Source of the DNA: Zwartia hollandica
Lineage (GTDB): Bacteria; Pseudomonadota; Gammaproteobacteria; Burkholderiales; Burkholderiaceae_B
DNA: 64,000 nt
Assembly: GCF_019923725.1 (NCBI RefSeq)
Contig: NZ_JAHXRI010000007.1
Location: forward strand, 372,001-436,000
Reading direction: 5' to 3'
The notes beneath the pieces were generated by a model. The model was not told the origin of the DNA, searched no databases, and saw only the letters and a list, made by a program, of their open reading frames with translations. Position 1 is the stretch's first letter. Each line of letters begins with the position of its first letter. This document shows positions 52,959 to 61,657 of this stretch, one piece after another. The position numbers and the translations under genes are program-made.

Positions 52959-54074
52959 ATGTCTTTATTTAAACGTTCCGTCGTCTCCGAAATCACCAAT
53001 CACACAAGCGTCGTCCTTTCGACGCTAATCGTGATCTGGCTGAGCGTCGTGCTTGTTCGACTGCTAGGCGAAGCGGCTGCAGGACGCATCGGTGCAGATG
53101 TCGTTGTGGGACTGGCCGCCTTTACAACCATTGCAGCCTTGCCCGTTATTCTTGCCGTATCGCTTTTTATTGGCGTGCTTACCACCGTCACACGCAACTA
53201 CCGCGAATCCGAAATGGTGGTGTGGTTTTCAAGCGGATTATCCCTGCTTAACTGGATTAATCCCGTACTGCGCGTAGCCATTCCCGTCGCGTTTTTGATT
53301 GCCTTCTTAACGCTTTATGGCACGCCCTGGGCGAACCGTCAGATCGGTGAATATCGAGCCCGTTATGAATTGCGTTCCGATCTCTCCAAAGTCACTCCCG
53401 GTCAGTTTCTCGAGACAGAAAAGGGATCACGCGTATTTTTTGTTGAAGGTCCTGCAACGCCGGACGGTCCGCTCGGTCAGGTATTCATGCGACTGATTGA
53501 TCCTGATTGGTTCAGCCTAATCACCTCGAATTCGGCCGACACCGTAATGCAAGACAACGGTGATAAGTTCCTAGTGCTTGGTGAAGGACATCGCTATGAC
53601 TTCAAACTCGGCACACCTGAAGTGCGGATTGCAGAATTTGAGTCGTTTGGCGCACGTATAGAAAGCAAAGATGGCGAGGCGTCGCTCAAAAAAGCGCGCG
53701 AAGACACCTTAAATAGTCGACGTTCAAGGCCCACACCATGGTTGATTAGTGACCGCGTGCCCAGCTCCTCCGCACAGTTGATGTGGCGTGTGGCTGTGCC
53801 CATGGCCGCCTTGAACCTGGCGCTAATGGCCATTCCTTTGGGCGCAGTCAATCCGCGGATCGGACGCTCTGGCGATCTATTAATCGCTGGCTTGGTCGCC
53901 ATGCTTTACCTGAACCTGATTAACCTCTCGCAAGGCTGGATCATCCACAGCAAACTGTCCTTCGTCGTGGGGGTCTGGCTCGTGCATGCCATCTTTGCTG
54001 CCTGCACCCTTGTATTGTTATGGCATCGGCTGCGCGTAAAAACTCCTAAACCGCCTACAGTGGCACCAGCTTAA
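52959..54074 (+). CDS. lptF: LPS export ABC transporter permease LptF
   Basis: The 371-residue LptF has the expected layout: three N-terminal membrane helices (first MSLFKRSVVSEITNHTSVVL), the coupling region FIGVLTTVTRNYRESEMVVW, a periplasmic jellyroll beta domain (about residues 130-260, GQFLETEKGSRVFFVEGPA), and C-terminal helices with AVPMAALNLALMAIPLGAVN, PRIGRSGDLLIAGLVAMLYL. With LptG and LptB it extracts LPS from the inner membrane. Unusually no lptG follows; the next gene is an FKBP isomerase, so lptG must be elsewhere. Confidence 0.93.
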   Translation: MSLFKRSVVSEITNHTSVVLSTLIVIWLSVVLVRLLGEAAAGRIGADVVVGLAAFTTIAALPVILAVSLFIGVLTTVTRNYRESEMVVWFSSGLSLLNWINPVLRVAIPVAFLIAFLTLYGTPWANRQIGEYRARYELRSDLSKVTPGQFLETEKGSRVFFVEGPATPDGPLGQVFMRLIDPDWFSLITSNSADTVMQDNGDKFLVLGEGHRYDFKLGTPEVRIAEFESFGARIESKDGEASLKKAREDTLNSRRSRPTPWLISDRVPSSSAQLMWRVAVPMAALNLALMAIPLGAVNPRIGRSGDLLIAGLVAMLYLNLINLSQGWIIHSKLSFVVGVWLVHAIFAACTLVLLWHRLRVKTPKPPTVAPA

Positions 54075-54102
54075 TCCTCTAAAAAGTAAATAAGGAAATC
54101 TC

Positions 54103-54450
54103 ATGAGCGGACTTCAAAAAATCGATATCACACTCGGCAATGGTGCCGAAGCGGCAGCAGGTCAACACGTTTCTGTCCATTACACCGGCTGGTTGCACGA
54201 CGCAACTGCAGCAGGTAACAAAGGCGCTAAATTTGATAGCTCGGTAGATCGCGGTGATCCCTTTGATTTTCCGTTGGGTGCCGGCCACGTTATTAAGGGC
54301 TGGGACGAAGGCGTTGCCGGCATGAAGATCGGTGGCAAACGCACCTTGATCATCCCTCCAGAAATGGGCTATGGTGCACGTGGTGCAGGCGGCGTGATTC
54401 CACCAAACGCCACACTGGTATTCGATGTAGAACTACTCGCGATCAGTTAA
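54103..54450 (+). CDS. FKBP-type peptidyl-prolyl cis-trans isomerase
   Basis: The 115-residue single-domain FKBP has [80 protein letters not shown] and TLVFDVELL, the full family core with the active-site Tyr, Phe, Asp, Trp and Val. No signal peptide, so cytoplasmic; it catalyses proline isomerisation during folding. An A-rich stretch and AAGGAA precede the ATG. It is 28 bases after lptF and 13 before the Bug gene, all same strand. Confidence 0.95.
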   Translation: MSGLQKIDITLGNGAEAAAGQHVSVHYTGWLHDATAAGNKGAKFDSSVDRGDPFDFPLGAGHVIKGWDEGVAGMKIGGKRTLIIPPEMGYGARGAGGVIPPNATLVFDVELLAIS

Positions 54451-54463
54451 TCCGGAGACCACT

Positions 54464-55459
54464 ATGCAGCCAAACATCTTTTCAACGATACGTGCCATTG
54501 GAGTGAGCAGCGTCGCTGCTTTAACGTTGTTTGCGACTTCGCAGGTGAACGCACAAAGCGCGGCCAACTACCCAAATAAACCCATCACAATCGTCGCTCC
54601 CTTCGCACCAGGCACGCTCACTGACATCCTGACGCGCACGATCGCGAACAAACTTTCGATCGCGCTAGGTCAACCCGTTGTCGCAGAAAACAAAGCGGGC
54701 GCTGACGGCAACATTGGTGCAGCCTACGTGGCCTCTGCTCCTGCAGATGGCTACACATTGTTAGTGGGCGCAACCAGTATCGGCTCGATCAACGTGTTGC
54801 TGCACAAAAATATCAAATACGATCCTCAGCGTGATTACGTTGGTATCACTAACCTAATCAGCGTGCCGAATGTGCTCGTCGTTGGCTCGCATGTTCCGGC
54901 TAAGAACATTAAAGAGTTGCTCGCCCTACAGAAGCAAAAGAGCTTTAATTACGGTTCAAGCGGTGCAGGGGGCAGCATGCACCTTGCAGGCGAGATCTAT
55001 AAGAAGATGGCCGGCGTAGAGATGGTGCACATTCCCTACAAGGGTACGACACCCGTCATTAATGACATCATTGGTGGGCGCGTTGAAATGATGTTCTGTA
55101 ACTTGCCGGTCTGTCTGTCATTAATCAAGTCAGGCAAGCTGACTGCACTTGGTGTCACGTCGGCCAAGCGTTCAGCACTTTTACCAGACGTTCCAACCCT
55201 CGCTGAATCCGGTTTACCTGGGTTTGACGTGAGTGGCTGGTTCGGTTTGTTCGCACCAAAAGGCACGCCACCAGACATCGTCGCCAAGCTCAACGCTGAG
55301 ACGGTCAAAATCCTGAACGACCCTCAGTTTAAAGAAGAGTTCTTGAGCAAGGGCGCCGTCACGATTGGCGACTCCTCAGCCGCCTTCACCAAGTACGCAG
55401 CAGACGAGCGTACGCGCTGGGCCAAGATTATTGAGGAAGCCAAGATTACGTTGGAGTAA
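54464..55459 (+). CDS. Bug-type tripartite tricarboxylate transporter substrate-binding protein
   Basis: The 331-residue periplasmic receptor has a signal peptide (IGVSSVAALTLFATSQVNAQ) then YPNKPITIVAPFAPGTLTDI, RTIANKLSIALGQPVVAEN, NIKYDPQRDYVGITN, HIPYKGTTPVINDIIGG and GFDVSGWFGLFAPKGTPPDI. It binds an organic acid. It is the third solitary Bug gene of the window and follows the FKBP gene by 13 bases, with a GGAGA ribosome site. A weak hairpin (55462-55479) overlaps the end of the convergent ATPase gene. Confidence 0.93.
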   Translation: MQPNIFSTIRAIGVSSVAALTLFATSQVNAQSAANYPNKPITIVAPFAPGTLTDILTRTIANKLSIALGQPVVAENKAGADGNIGAAYVASAPADGYTLLVGATSIGSINVLLHKNIKYDPQRDYVGITNLISVPNVLVVGSHVPAKNIKELLALQKQKSFNYGSSGAGGSMHLAGEIYKKMAGVEMVHIPYKGTTPVINDIIGGRVEMMFCNLPVCLSLIKSGKLTALGVTSAKRSALLPDVPTLAESGLPGFDVSGWFGLFAPKGTPPDIVAKLNAETVKILNDPQFKEEFLSKGAVTIGDSSAAFTKYAADERTRWAKIIEEAKITLE

Positions 55460-55472
55460 CACGCTTAGTTTT

Positions 55473-56606
55473 TTAAGCGGCTAAATCAGCAAGCCAAGAC
55501 GCTGCGTCAACAATAAGCACCCCTTGCTTTTCTTGTTGTTGACGTAGCTGCCCCACTGCCTGCACTGCAGTCGCGTCAGGGAATTGTTTTGCAAAACGCG
55601 CTAAGGCGCTGTGCAACCGATCGTCACTCGCTTTGCACTCGATCAGATGCGTCAATTCTTGTTTTTCACTAAGAACAAAATCGACCTCAACACCGTCTTT
55701 AGTTCGTAGATAGTGCAAATCGACTTCTCTGCCAGCGCTATCTTGCAAAAAATGTGCATGCTTTTGAAGCATTGTTGCCATCGCATTTTCTAGCCGTACA
55801 CCCTCGTCTCCTCTGACCAGTCCCGTGTCATAAAAGTACACTTTCGGCGTCTTAAGCAGAGCTCTCGCAATATCTCTATGCCAAGGATGGATCGTGAAGA
55901 CAATAAAGAGGGCCTGTAGAATCTCCAGATAAGTCGATACGGTCGCTGGCGAGATCGCCAGGTCACGCGCAATCGAGTTCAAAGATAAAGGCGAGCCGAC
56001 TCTATCACGCAACAACTCGACGAATAGGCGCATCGCTCCAACTTCACGCAATCTAGAAAACTCCAGTACGTCATCACGGACAAGACCTGTTAAGTACTGA
56101 GCTCGCCATCTATTTGCATCTTCATCCGAATCCGCCGTACACGGTTCAGGGAAGCCACCACGCTCAATCAAATGCGACAGTGCCTGAGAGGGCTCTGCTC
56201 CAGTCACGGCGCACCACTCCCTAACTGAGAAAGGATGCAATCGATAAGAAAAAAAACGTCCCGCCAGCGATTCACCTGTGTGCCGAAATGTATCCATTCG
56301 GGCACTGCCGGTGACGAGCAGTGCCTGCGAAGAAGGACGACCGTCTACGACACCTTTAAGCCAATTTTTCCAGAGATCCATCTTATGGATCTCATCTAAA
56401 ACCAATAGTCCGGCGTCTTTTCGCCAAGATTGATCAATCAAAATCCTACGATCTTGAGCAACATCCCAATTGAAATACTGTGAGCGGTCAAACTGCGGCA
56501 TGCACTGTTTCGCGAGCGTGGTTTTACCCACCTGGCGTGGTCCAGTGACGATGACCATCTTGCGATGGAGATCTTTCAGTACTAATTGATCAAGATAGCG
56601 CTTCAT
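55473..56606 (-). CDS. AAA ATPase with DUF4143 domain
   Basis: The 377-residue protein has Walker A GPRQVGKTTLAKQ near residue 22, Walker B GLLVLDEIHKMDLWKNWLKG near 68, and a sensor-like LLVTGSARMDTFRHTGESLA. The DUF4143 part follows: RGGFPEPCTADSDEDANRWR, LVRDDVLEFSRLREVGAMRL, a winged-helix-like SLNSIARDLAISPATVSTYL, and a C-terminal PD-(D/E)xK-like core (VYFYDTGLVRGDEGVRLENA, DGVEVDFVLSEKQELTHLIE, CKA). The family is widespread and scattered in bacteria and archaea with no proven role. A perfect 32-bp palindrome lies directly upstream of its start. Confidence 0.9.
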   Translation of the reverse strand: MKRYLDQLVLKDLHRKMVIVTGPRQVGKTTLAKQCMPQFDRSQYFNWDVAQDRRILIDQSWRKDAGLLVLDEIHKMDLWKNWLKGVVDGRPSSQALLVTGSARMDTFRHTGESLAGRFFSYRLHPFSVREWCAVTGAEPSQALSHLIERGGFPEPCTADSDEDANRWRAQYLTGLVRDDVLEFSRLREVGAMRLFVELLRDRVGSPLSLNSIARDLAISPATVSTYLEILQALFIVFTIHPWHRDIARALLKTPKVYFYDTGLVRGDEGVRLENAMATMLQKHAHFLQDSAGREVDLHYLRTKDGVEVDFVLSEKQELTHLIECKASDDRLHSALARFAKQFPDATAVQAVGQLRQQQEKQGVLIVDAASWLADLAA

Positions 56607-56623
56607 GCGACTATTTTAATGTG

Positions 56624-56655
56624 AATTGCAAAAAAGTCGCGACTTTTTTGCAATT
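56624..56655. repeat. Perfect 32-bp palindrome upstream of the DUF4143 ATPase
   Basis: AATTGCAAAAAAGTCG is followed at once by its exact reverse complement CGACTTTTTTGCAATT, with no spacer. The near edge is 17 bases before the ATG at 56606, so it covers the promoter or leader of the ATPase gene. It could be an operator, an attachment or excision site, or an RNA hairpin. Confidence 0.85.
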
Positions 56656-56696
56656 TACTTCATAAAAGTCGGAAAATTCCAGTCTTGAGAGCGCTC

Positions 56697-57767
56697 TTAC
56701 CCACGCATTCCGCAGGCTTTAGCCTGACGCGCCTCAAACTGCTTACAGCGCTCGTCGTGCTTAAAACCACGAATCCCACCCCGGACTGTCCCGGGCTCAC
56801 AGCTTCGGTACAGGTCTCGCCAAGACTCAGGCATCTGATCGCTATCTGGTGGCGCAATCCAAAGCCGGTATAGCAATCTTTTTTTAGCTGGGTCTTCATG
56901 ATCCACGAACTCAGTACGCGAATGCAACGTCACATGACTGCTAATGATCTGCACATCACCGGGCTCAAGCCACATCTCGTAAGCGACATCGGGGCGACGC
57001 ATCACTTGATCGAATTGCTCCAACGCGGCGAATTGCTCGGGCTTTAACTGTGGCGCACCTTCAATTTTTTGCGCACTGCGCACGCGATTCCAGTTCCAAC
57101 GGCCAAACCACTTGCCTTTGCATTCTGAAAAAATCGGCATCACCACATAAGGGCCCTCGTCGGGCGCCTGCTCGCCTTGACGACTAAACGCAATGGGTTC
57201 GTACAACCATTTAACTTGGTCTGGGTATTCACGCACCATCACGTCGTGTCCAGCCATCGAGCTACTGATAATTGTCTTGCCGCCAGATACCGCTTTGTTA
57301 AAACAGCTCAGAAAAATGATGTCCGACGAATCTGTATGAAAGTCTAGGTCTGCATTCGAGGAATAGCCCCGTCCCGTACCGGTTCGGTAATCCATTCCTG
57401 CATTACGTACGGCAGAGATGTATTGCGTCTCTTTACCTTGTGGTCTTGGCACGCCTGAATGCAATCCCAAGCCCCACGTCAAAATCTCAAACTGATGCGC
57501 AGTGAGCTCTTCTCGTGGCAGACCTTTGATCAAAGCGACTCCGCGCCCGCGCTTGACCTCTTCTAGCGCAGCCGACAAGGTCTGTAATGTTTTGCTCCAA
57601 GCAAAATCCGCAGGACTGTAATCGAACAAGGTTTTATTGGTATCAGCGATGGCGGTAACTGTTCGCACCATCTCTTGACGCGTCTCGTCATCAACCCTAA
57701 ATATCCAGCGCTGATCGTTCTGCAGATCAGCCGTACGCCAATTTGAAGGATGTTGTAAGGAAAGCAT
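56697..57767 (-). CDS. TauD/TfdA family Fe(II)/2-oxoglutarate dioxygenase
   Basis: The 356-residue cytoplasmic oxygenase has the iron-binding HxD in LDFHTDSSDIIFLSCF, the distal His in IISSHVTLHSRTEFVDHEDP, and the oxoglutarate-binding Arg in LLYRLWIAPPDSDQMPESW. The N-terminal part (RGVALIKGLPREELTAHQFE, LGLHSGVPRPQG) is the typical TauD opening. It hydroxylates a small organic substrate, unknown here. It is on the minus strand between the DUF4143 and TumA genes. No sulfonate or phenoxyacetate genes are near. Confidence 0.9.
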   Translation of the reverse strand: MLSLQHPSNWRTADLQNDQRWIFRVDDETRQEMVRTVTAIADTNKTLFDYSPADFAWSKTLQTLSAALEEVKRGRGVALIKGLPREELTAHQFEILTWGLGLHSGVPRPQGKETQYISAVRNAGMDYRTGTGRGYSSNADLDFHTDSSDIIFLSCFNKAVSGGKTIISSSMAGHDVMVREYPDQVKWLYEPIAFSRQGEQAPDEGPYVVMPIFSECKGKWFGRWNWNRVRSAQKIEGAPQLKPEQFAALEQFDQVMRRPDVAYEMWLEPGDVQIISSHVTLHSRTEFVDHEDPAKKRLLYRLWIAPPDSDQMPESWRDLYRSCEPGTVRGGIRGFKHDERCKQFEARQAKACGMRG

Positions 57768-57860
57768 AGTGTTCTACCTGACCTGCCGATTTAGACAATT
57801 CATTCTATACCAGCGATAACAGGGAACAACAGATGCAAACCGCTTCCATGCACCCCAACA

Positions 57861-58235
57861 TTAGGAAATTACCGTGACCAACTCAATTCTTGGTGCCGTT
57901 GCGCGTACATATTTTTGAATGCCATGCCCGGGATTTGGCCGACGCTGCGACACTAACAACCCAGCTCTCTCTAGCGCACAAATATCTTTTGTTATTGCTA
58001 CTCGATCGCGTTGCAAGATATCCACCAACTGAGATATCGACTTCTCATTTTTTACAACTGCAAGTATTAATTTTTGACGAGCGGCAGAGATCACTGCAAG
58101 CAAATCGTTCGGATCCTCAAATGACAAGGTGATTTTTCTTTCAAAAACTTGTCCCGCATCCGCTCGCTTTGCAGCTTGCCTAGCCCGAGAAAAAAAACCT
58201 TGCTCTGTACTTGTTCGCACGATAGCTTTTGCCAT
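57861..58235 (-). CDS. tumA: TumA-type antitoxin (winged-helix, HVO_A0114-like)
   Basis: The 124-residue protein has a short N-terminal part (MAKAIVRTSTEQGFFSRARQ) and a winged helix-turn-helix (LILAVVKNEKSISQLVDILQ, RDRVAITKDICALERAGLLV). This DNA-binding family is the usual partner of TumE-type toxins. The ATG at 58235 has AAGGA nine bases upstream and starts 5 bases inside the toxin stop region, so the two are one coupled unit. It should bind the toxin and repress the operon through a palindrome upstream. The pairing is inferred from family and gene order. Confidence 0.8.
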   Translation of the reverse strand: MAKAIVRTSTEQGFFSRARQAAKRADAGQVFERKITLSFEDPNDLLAVISAARQKLILAVVKNEKSISQLVDILQRDRVAITKDICALERAGLLVSQRRPNPGHGIQKYVRATAPRIELVTVIS

Positions 58236-58239
58236 AATT

Positions 58240-58608
58240 TCATTTCCTTGAAGCAACCAGTTCGCGCCAATCTGATTCAAAACGACGCACAGTATCCTCG
58301 TAGCTAACGAAAGAGACTGACTCTACATATCCAAAATAATGACGATGATGGTAATCGTGAGCATTGTCGTACCCGATCACTCGTCCATTGTCACCTTGAT
58401 AAATCAGTTTATTAATGTACGCGAGGTTATACCGCGTGACGAACGTTCGCTCGCCCTCTAAATAACCCCAAACCTCGTAGCTTAAGACCCCACCTCCAGC
58501 TTTCCTTTTGGGAACGTATCTCTCACGCTCAAGAAGGGTTACTACTTTATTAGTGCGACTTTTAACCAAGGGAAGTATTCCATACTCAGATGTAATTTGC
58601 AAAAACAC
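58240..58608 (-). CDS. tumE: TumE-type toxin (DUF6516 family)
   Basis: The 122-residue protein has a variable first half and the conserved end IYQGDNGRVIGYDNAHDYHH, RHYFGYVESVSFVSYEDTV and RRFESDWREL; the GYDNAH-HHRH block is the family signature. Toxicity is a family property, not shown here. No ATG lies in frame; I use GTG 58608, but a TTG 14 codons downstream is also possible and the frame is open upstream to a stop near 58738, so the N-terminus is uncertain. The antitoxin gene starts 5 bases before its stop. Confidence 0.75.
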   Translation of the reverse strand: MFLQITSEYGILPLVKSRTNKVVTLLERERYVPKRKAGGGVLSYEVWGYLEGERTFVTRYNLAYINKLIYQGDNGRVIGYDNAHDYHHRHYFGYVESVSFVSYEDTVRRFESDWRELVASRK

Positions 58609-58708
58609 ATCTGAATCACTGTTTAAGATGTAAAAAGACGAATAGCCAATGATCCACCCAATAGTCGCTGGCGCATATACGCATAACCACGCTACACGAG
58701 AAATACAA

Positions 58709-58730
58709 ATGTCGATCTCAAGATCGACAT
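58709..58730. promoter_or_regulatory. 22-bp palindrome between tumE and the oxygenase gene, possible operator
   Basis: ATGTCGATCT and AGATCGACAT form a perfect 10-bp inverted repeat around CA. It lies about 100 bases before the toxin start and 52 before the divergent oxygenase start, so it is the natural site for TumA-type autoregulation. A TATACT box (58736-58741) is adjacent on the plus strand, but no good -35 is seen. Confidence 0.55.
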
Positions 58731-58781
58731 GTCGTTATACTATCTATAACTATCTACCCCACTACTGGAAGCCAAAGTCCG

Positions 58782-60023
58782 ATGCAGAATGGTCCAATCC
58801 TTGCTGGCGTTCCAATTATTGAGTCTCCGTTTTTTTCTGACTTCATCGCGTCGCATTATTTTGACGATGCGCAGCAAAGCATTGCGCAAGATCTCAATCT
58901 TTACGGCTTTGCCGTCCTACCGAACTTCTTCGCCCAGATCGGGCACCAAGCCCGACAAATCCGGCAAGACCTTCAGCCCTTGTTTGCTCAAGGCCAGCAA
59001 TCGGGCGAAGATGCTAAGCAAGGCGTTTTTACCAACCGCATCCAAGATGCGTTCAAACACAGCCAAACGGTCAAGCAACTTGCTACCGATCCACGCATGC
59101 TCGCTCTACTGAGCAAACTGTATGGTCGGCAGGCGTTTGCCTTTCAGACACTGAATTTTGAATGCGGCAGTCAGCAAGCCGTGCACAGCGATGCGGTTCA
59201 TTTTCATTCGCTCCCCGAACGCTTTATGTGCGGCGTATGGGTCGCCCTCGAAGATGTCACGTTAGATAGCGGACCACTCTGCTATTACCCTGGCAGCCAT
59301 AACCTCCCCGTTTACGATAGCCGGCAGGTAGGCTTCACGCCGTCACAACGTACCCAGCAAGACGTGTACGAACCGCTCTGGAATAAGCTGATCGAGACAC
59401 ATCGCCTACGCAAACAAGTGTTCACTGCCAAAGCGGGTGACGCTTTGATCTGGACTGCGAATCTATTGCATGGTGGTGAACCTATCTTGCGGGCTGGCTC
59501 AACACGTTGGTCGCAAGTCACGCACTATTATTTTGAAGGGTGTCGCTATTACACCCCAATGCATTCAGATCTTATCGAGGGCAAGGTTGCACACCGCGAT
59601 CCGGTCAACATCGCAATGGGCGTCAAAAGCTCCGAGGTTCCGAGCCTGAGACAGCAGCAGGCTGGCAACCAGACGCTACGTGGCTTTAAAAAAGCCTACG
59701 CTGCCCTGCTCGACACACTGATGCCCTTTAGTGCGCGTGCAAAGCAACGCACGCGGTGGCCGGAAATTCCGCTGCCGCCTGACTTTGATGCACAAACCTA
59801 CGCGCATCTCAATCCCGACATCGTAGAAGCTGGACTAGACCCAGCACTACACTATTGTCGTCACGGCTATCTTGAAGGTCGTCCGTACAAGATTTCCGTA
59901 CCAATAGACTTTGATGCTGAAGCCTATAAGGCACTGAACCCGGATGTGATTCAGGCAGGCTTTGATCCCGTGCGACATTACATCTTGCACGGCCATCAAG
60001 AAAACCGTCGCTACCGGAACTGA
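58782..60023 (+). CDS. PhyH-type Fe(II)/2-oxoglutarate oxygenase with tandem C-terminal repeat
   Basis: The 413-residue protein has a phytanoyl-CoA-dioxygenase fold in residues 25-270: HxD in QQAVHSDAVHFHSLPERF, GPLCYYPGSHNLPVYDSRQ, GDALIWTANLLHGGEPILR with distal His, and STRWSQVTHYYF with the cosubstrate Arg. Residues 332-413 are two copies of a 42-residue unit with FDA-Y--LNPD---AG-DP--HY--HG--E-R-Y, known from glycosyltransferases, sulfotransferases and surface proteins. A glycosyltransferase gene follows after 4 bases. It may hydroxylate a glycan or lipid-linked intermediate. Confidence 0.85.
   Translation: MQNGPILAGVPIIESPFFSDFIASHYFDDAQQSIAQDLNLYGFAVLPNFFAQIGHQARQIRQDLQPLFAQGQQSGEDAKQGVFTNRIQDAFKHSQTVKQLATDPRMLALLSKLYGRQAFAFQTLNFECGSQQAVHSDAVHFHSLPERFMCGVWVALEDVTLDSGPLCYYPGSHNLPVYDSRQVGFTPSQRTQQDVYEPLWNKLIETHRLRKQVFTAKAGDALIWTANLLHGGEPILRAGSTRWSQVTHYYFEGCRYYTPMHSDLIEGKVAHRDPVNIAMGVKSSEVPSLRQQQAGNQTLRGFKKAYAALLDTLMPFSARAKQRTRWPEIPLPPDFDAQTYAHLNPDIVEAGLDPALHYCRHGYLEGRPYKISVPIDFDAEAYKALNPDVIQAGFDPVRHYILHGHQENRRYRN
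59775..60020 (+). repeat. Two tandem 42-residue repeats at the end of the oxygenase
   Basis: Copy 1 starts PPDFDAQTYAHLNPDIVEAG at residue 332; copy 2 starts PIDFDAEAYKALNPDVIQAG at residue 374 and ends at the stop. About half of the residues are identical. DNA identity is lower, so the duplication is old. Confidence 0.85.
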
Positions 60024-60027
60024 TCCC

Positions 60028-60969
60028 TTGGTCGCACGTCGCACCTACATTGTCGAAGAAGGCCCCAATCCTTCTACTGACTACTTTGTACTGCCCGCGC
60101 TCAAACACGAAGTGAATCCTGTCATTCGCTGTACGTGGGCAGATCTACCGTCAGAGCAAGACCTCGCCTATTCAAGTGTCATCTTCGTTCGCTACGTGCC
60201 AGCGAACTGGAAGCAACGCATCGCGCAGGTGCGCTCAACCCTGGCACGGCTTGTGTATTTCATGGACGACGACTTGTTTGATTATCAAGCGTCTACCGGT
60301 CTGCCCTGGAAATATCGCTACAAACTCGCCGTACACGCTACGCGCCATCGAGCCTGGTTGCAACAGATGAAGGTGAGTCTTTGGGTGTCGACACCTTGGC
60401 TAAAAGCCAAGTACGCGAGCCACAACCCCGCGCTCGTCGAACCAGAACCCATCGAAGCCCCGAGCCCTGCTTGTCGGGTTTTCTACCATGGGAGTGCGTC
60501 TCACCGTGATGAGATCGAATGGCTCAAGCCAGTGATTGAACAATGCATCGACGCAAATCCAAGTATCAGCTTTGAAATCATCGGAGACCACACCGTCAAT
60601 CAACTGTATCGTTCGATACCCCGCGTGACTGTCGTGCATCCCATGAAATGGCCCAGCTACCAAACGTTTTTAGCCACTCCCGGTCGCGACATTGGTCTTG
60701 CACCGATGCTAGATCACCCGTTTAACGCATCTCGGTCGCATACAAAGTTTTTTGACATTACGCGAGCAGGCGCAGTCGGCATCTACGCAAAACCAGGCCC
60801 GTGGGAACACCTCATCGCGCACGAAGAGAATGGCATGCTTTGCCCTATGGAGCCCCAGTCTTGGGTCGACGCAATTTTGAAACTTGCGGAGGCACCAGCG
60901 ATTCGGCAAGCACTAGTACAAAATGCGAAAGAAAAAATCACCTTTCTTTCGAACCCAAGGGTATTGTGA
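60028..60969 (+). CDS. Glycosyltransferase family 1-like protein, shortened at the 3' end
   Basis: The 313-residue product has a GT-B-type C-terminal half: [80 protein letters not shown] and [20 protein letters not shown]. The N-terminal half has [13 protein letters not shown]. There is no ATG in frame; TTG 60028 has GGAA eight bases upstream, and the frame is open into the oxygenase gene. The last residues ([11 protein letters not shown]) are cut where the RES toxin gene ends on the other strand, overlapping 32 bases, so some 20-30 C-terminal residues are probably lost. Confidence 0.75.
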   Translation: MVARRTYIVEEGPNPSTDYFVLPALKHEVNPVIRCTWADLPSEQDLAYSSVIFVRYVPANWKQRIAQVRSTLARLVYFMDDDLFDYQASTGLPWKYRYKLAVHATRHRAWLQQMKVSLWVSTPWLKAKYASHNPALVEPEPIEAPSPACRVFYHGSASHRDEIEWLKPVIEQCIDANPSISFEIIGDHTVNQLYRSIPRVTVVHPMKWPSYQTFLATPGRDIGLAPMLDHPFNASRSHTKFFDITRAGAVGIYAKPGPWEHLIAHEENGMLCPMEPQSWVDAILKLAEAPAIRQALVQNAKEKITFLSNPRVL

Positions 60970-61657
60970 TCCACGAACGTCCCGGATCTTTTTCCACCAC
61001 AATCCGATTATCTTGGAGCCTATAGGTCAGGTGGCAGTCATGGCGCGGATTAGACAGAACATTGGAATTGAAGATGGCGACGTTTTCGCCATTAGGTCTG
61101 CGAACAGATGGGGTCAACAGACCAGGATGACCTTCTCGGTTGACGCGGGCACCCACCGACTGACACAACGCGTAGTCAGTGGGGTGTAGCAAATTAGGTT
61201 CACTCCCGACAAGCTTTCGCAAATCTAGCAACGCCGCGGCGCATGCCACCTTGTAAACTTTTCGCTCAGCAACAACCCCCGTGCGCTCAAACCCCGCGTC
61301 ACGTAACAAACCTATCTGCCAATGGTAGACAGTCTCATAGACCGTCGTTTCGACTGACTCCGAGCCATACCAGACACCGTAAGAGCCATCCGAATAACGA
61401 CTCGAACGCCAGTTTTTAAAAGGCCAAGTAATCGCGCCGAACCACTCAGTGTCTTCAAAGGGACGATCGATCACCGGAGTAGCTGAACGATACGAGGGAG
61501 GTTTGACGTCTTGCTCTGCCCTGTGCGCGACCACCCAATCGTTTGGGTTCTGGCTGAGGTCATCAAACAAATCTTGTGCTACACGCAGAGACACAACATT
61601 GCGGACGATATCTTGATCGACATCGACTAAAGCCAAACGATCAAACACCACGCGCAC
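60938..61657 (-). CDS. RES family NAD+-degrading toxin
   Basis: The 239-residue protein has the RES fold signature Arg-Glu-Ser spread over [40 protein letters not shown] and [23 protein letters not shown] toxins cut NAD+ and are held by Xre/MbcA/ParS-type antitoxins, as encoded just upstream. The start lies inside the antitoxin 3' end; GTG codons at 61657, 61651 and 61648 are all possible. The gene overlaps the glycosyltransferase tail by 32 bases. The extra N-terminal 60 residues match the longer RES subgroup. Confidence 0.88.
   Translation of the reverse strand: MRVVFDRLALVDVDQDIVRNVVSLRVAQDLFDDLSQNPNDWVVAHRAEQDVKPPSYRSATPVIDRPFEDTEWFGAITWPFKNWRSSRYSDGSYGVWYGSESVETTVYETVYHWQIGLLRDAGFERTGVVAERKVYKVACAAALLDLRKLVGSEPNLLHPTDYALCQSVGARVNREGHPGLLTPSVRRPNGENVAIFNSNVLSNPRHDCHLTYRLQDNRIVVEKDPGRSWITIPLGSKER

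Noticed and set aside
55462-55479. Hairpin CGCTTA / TAAGCG at the convergent ends of the Bug and DUF4143 genes
   Set aside because: Only six pairs, with the T-run in the loop instead of after the stem.
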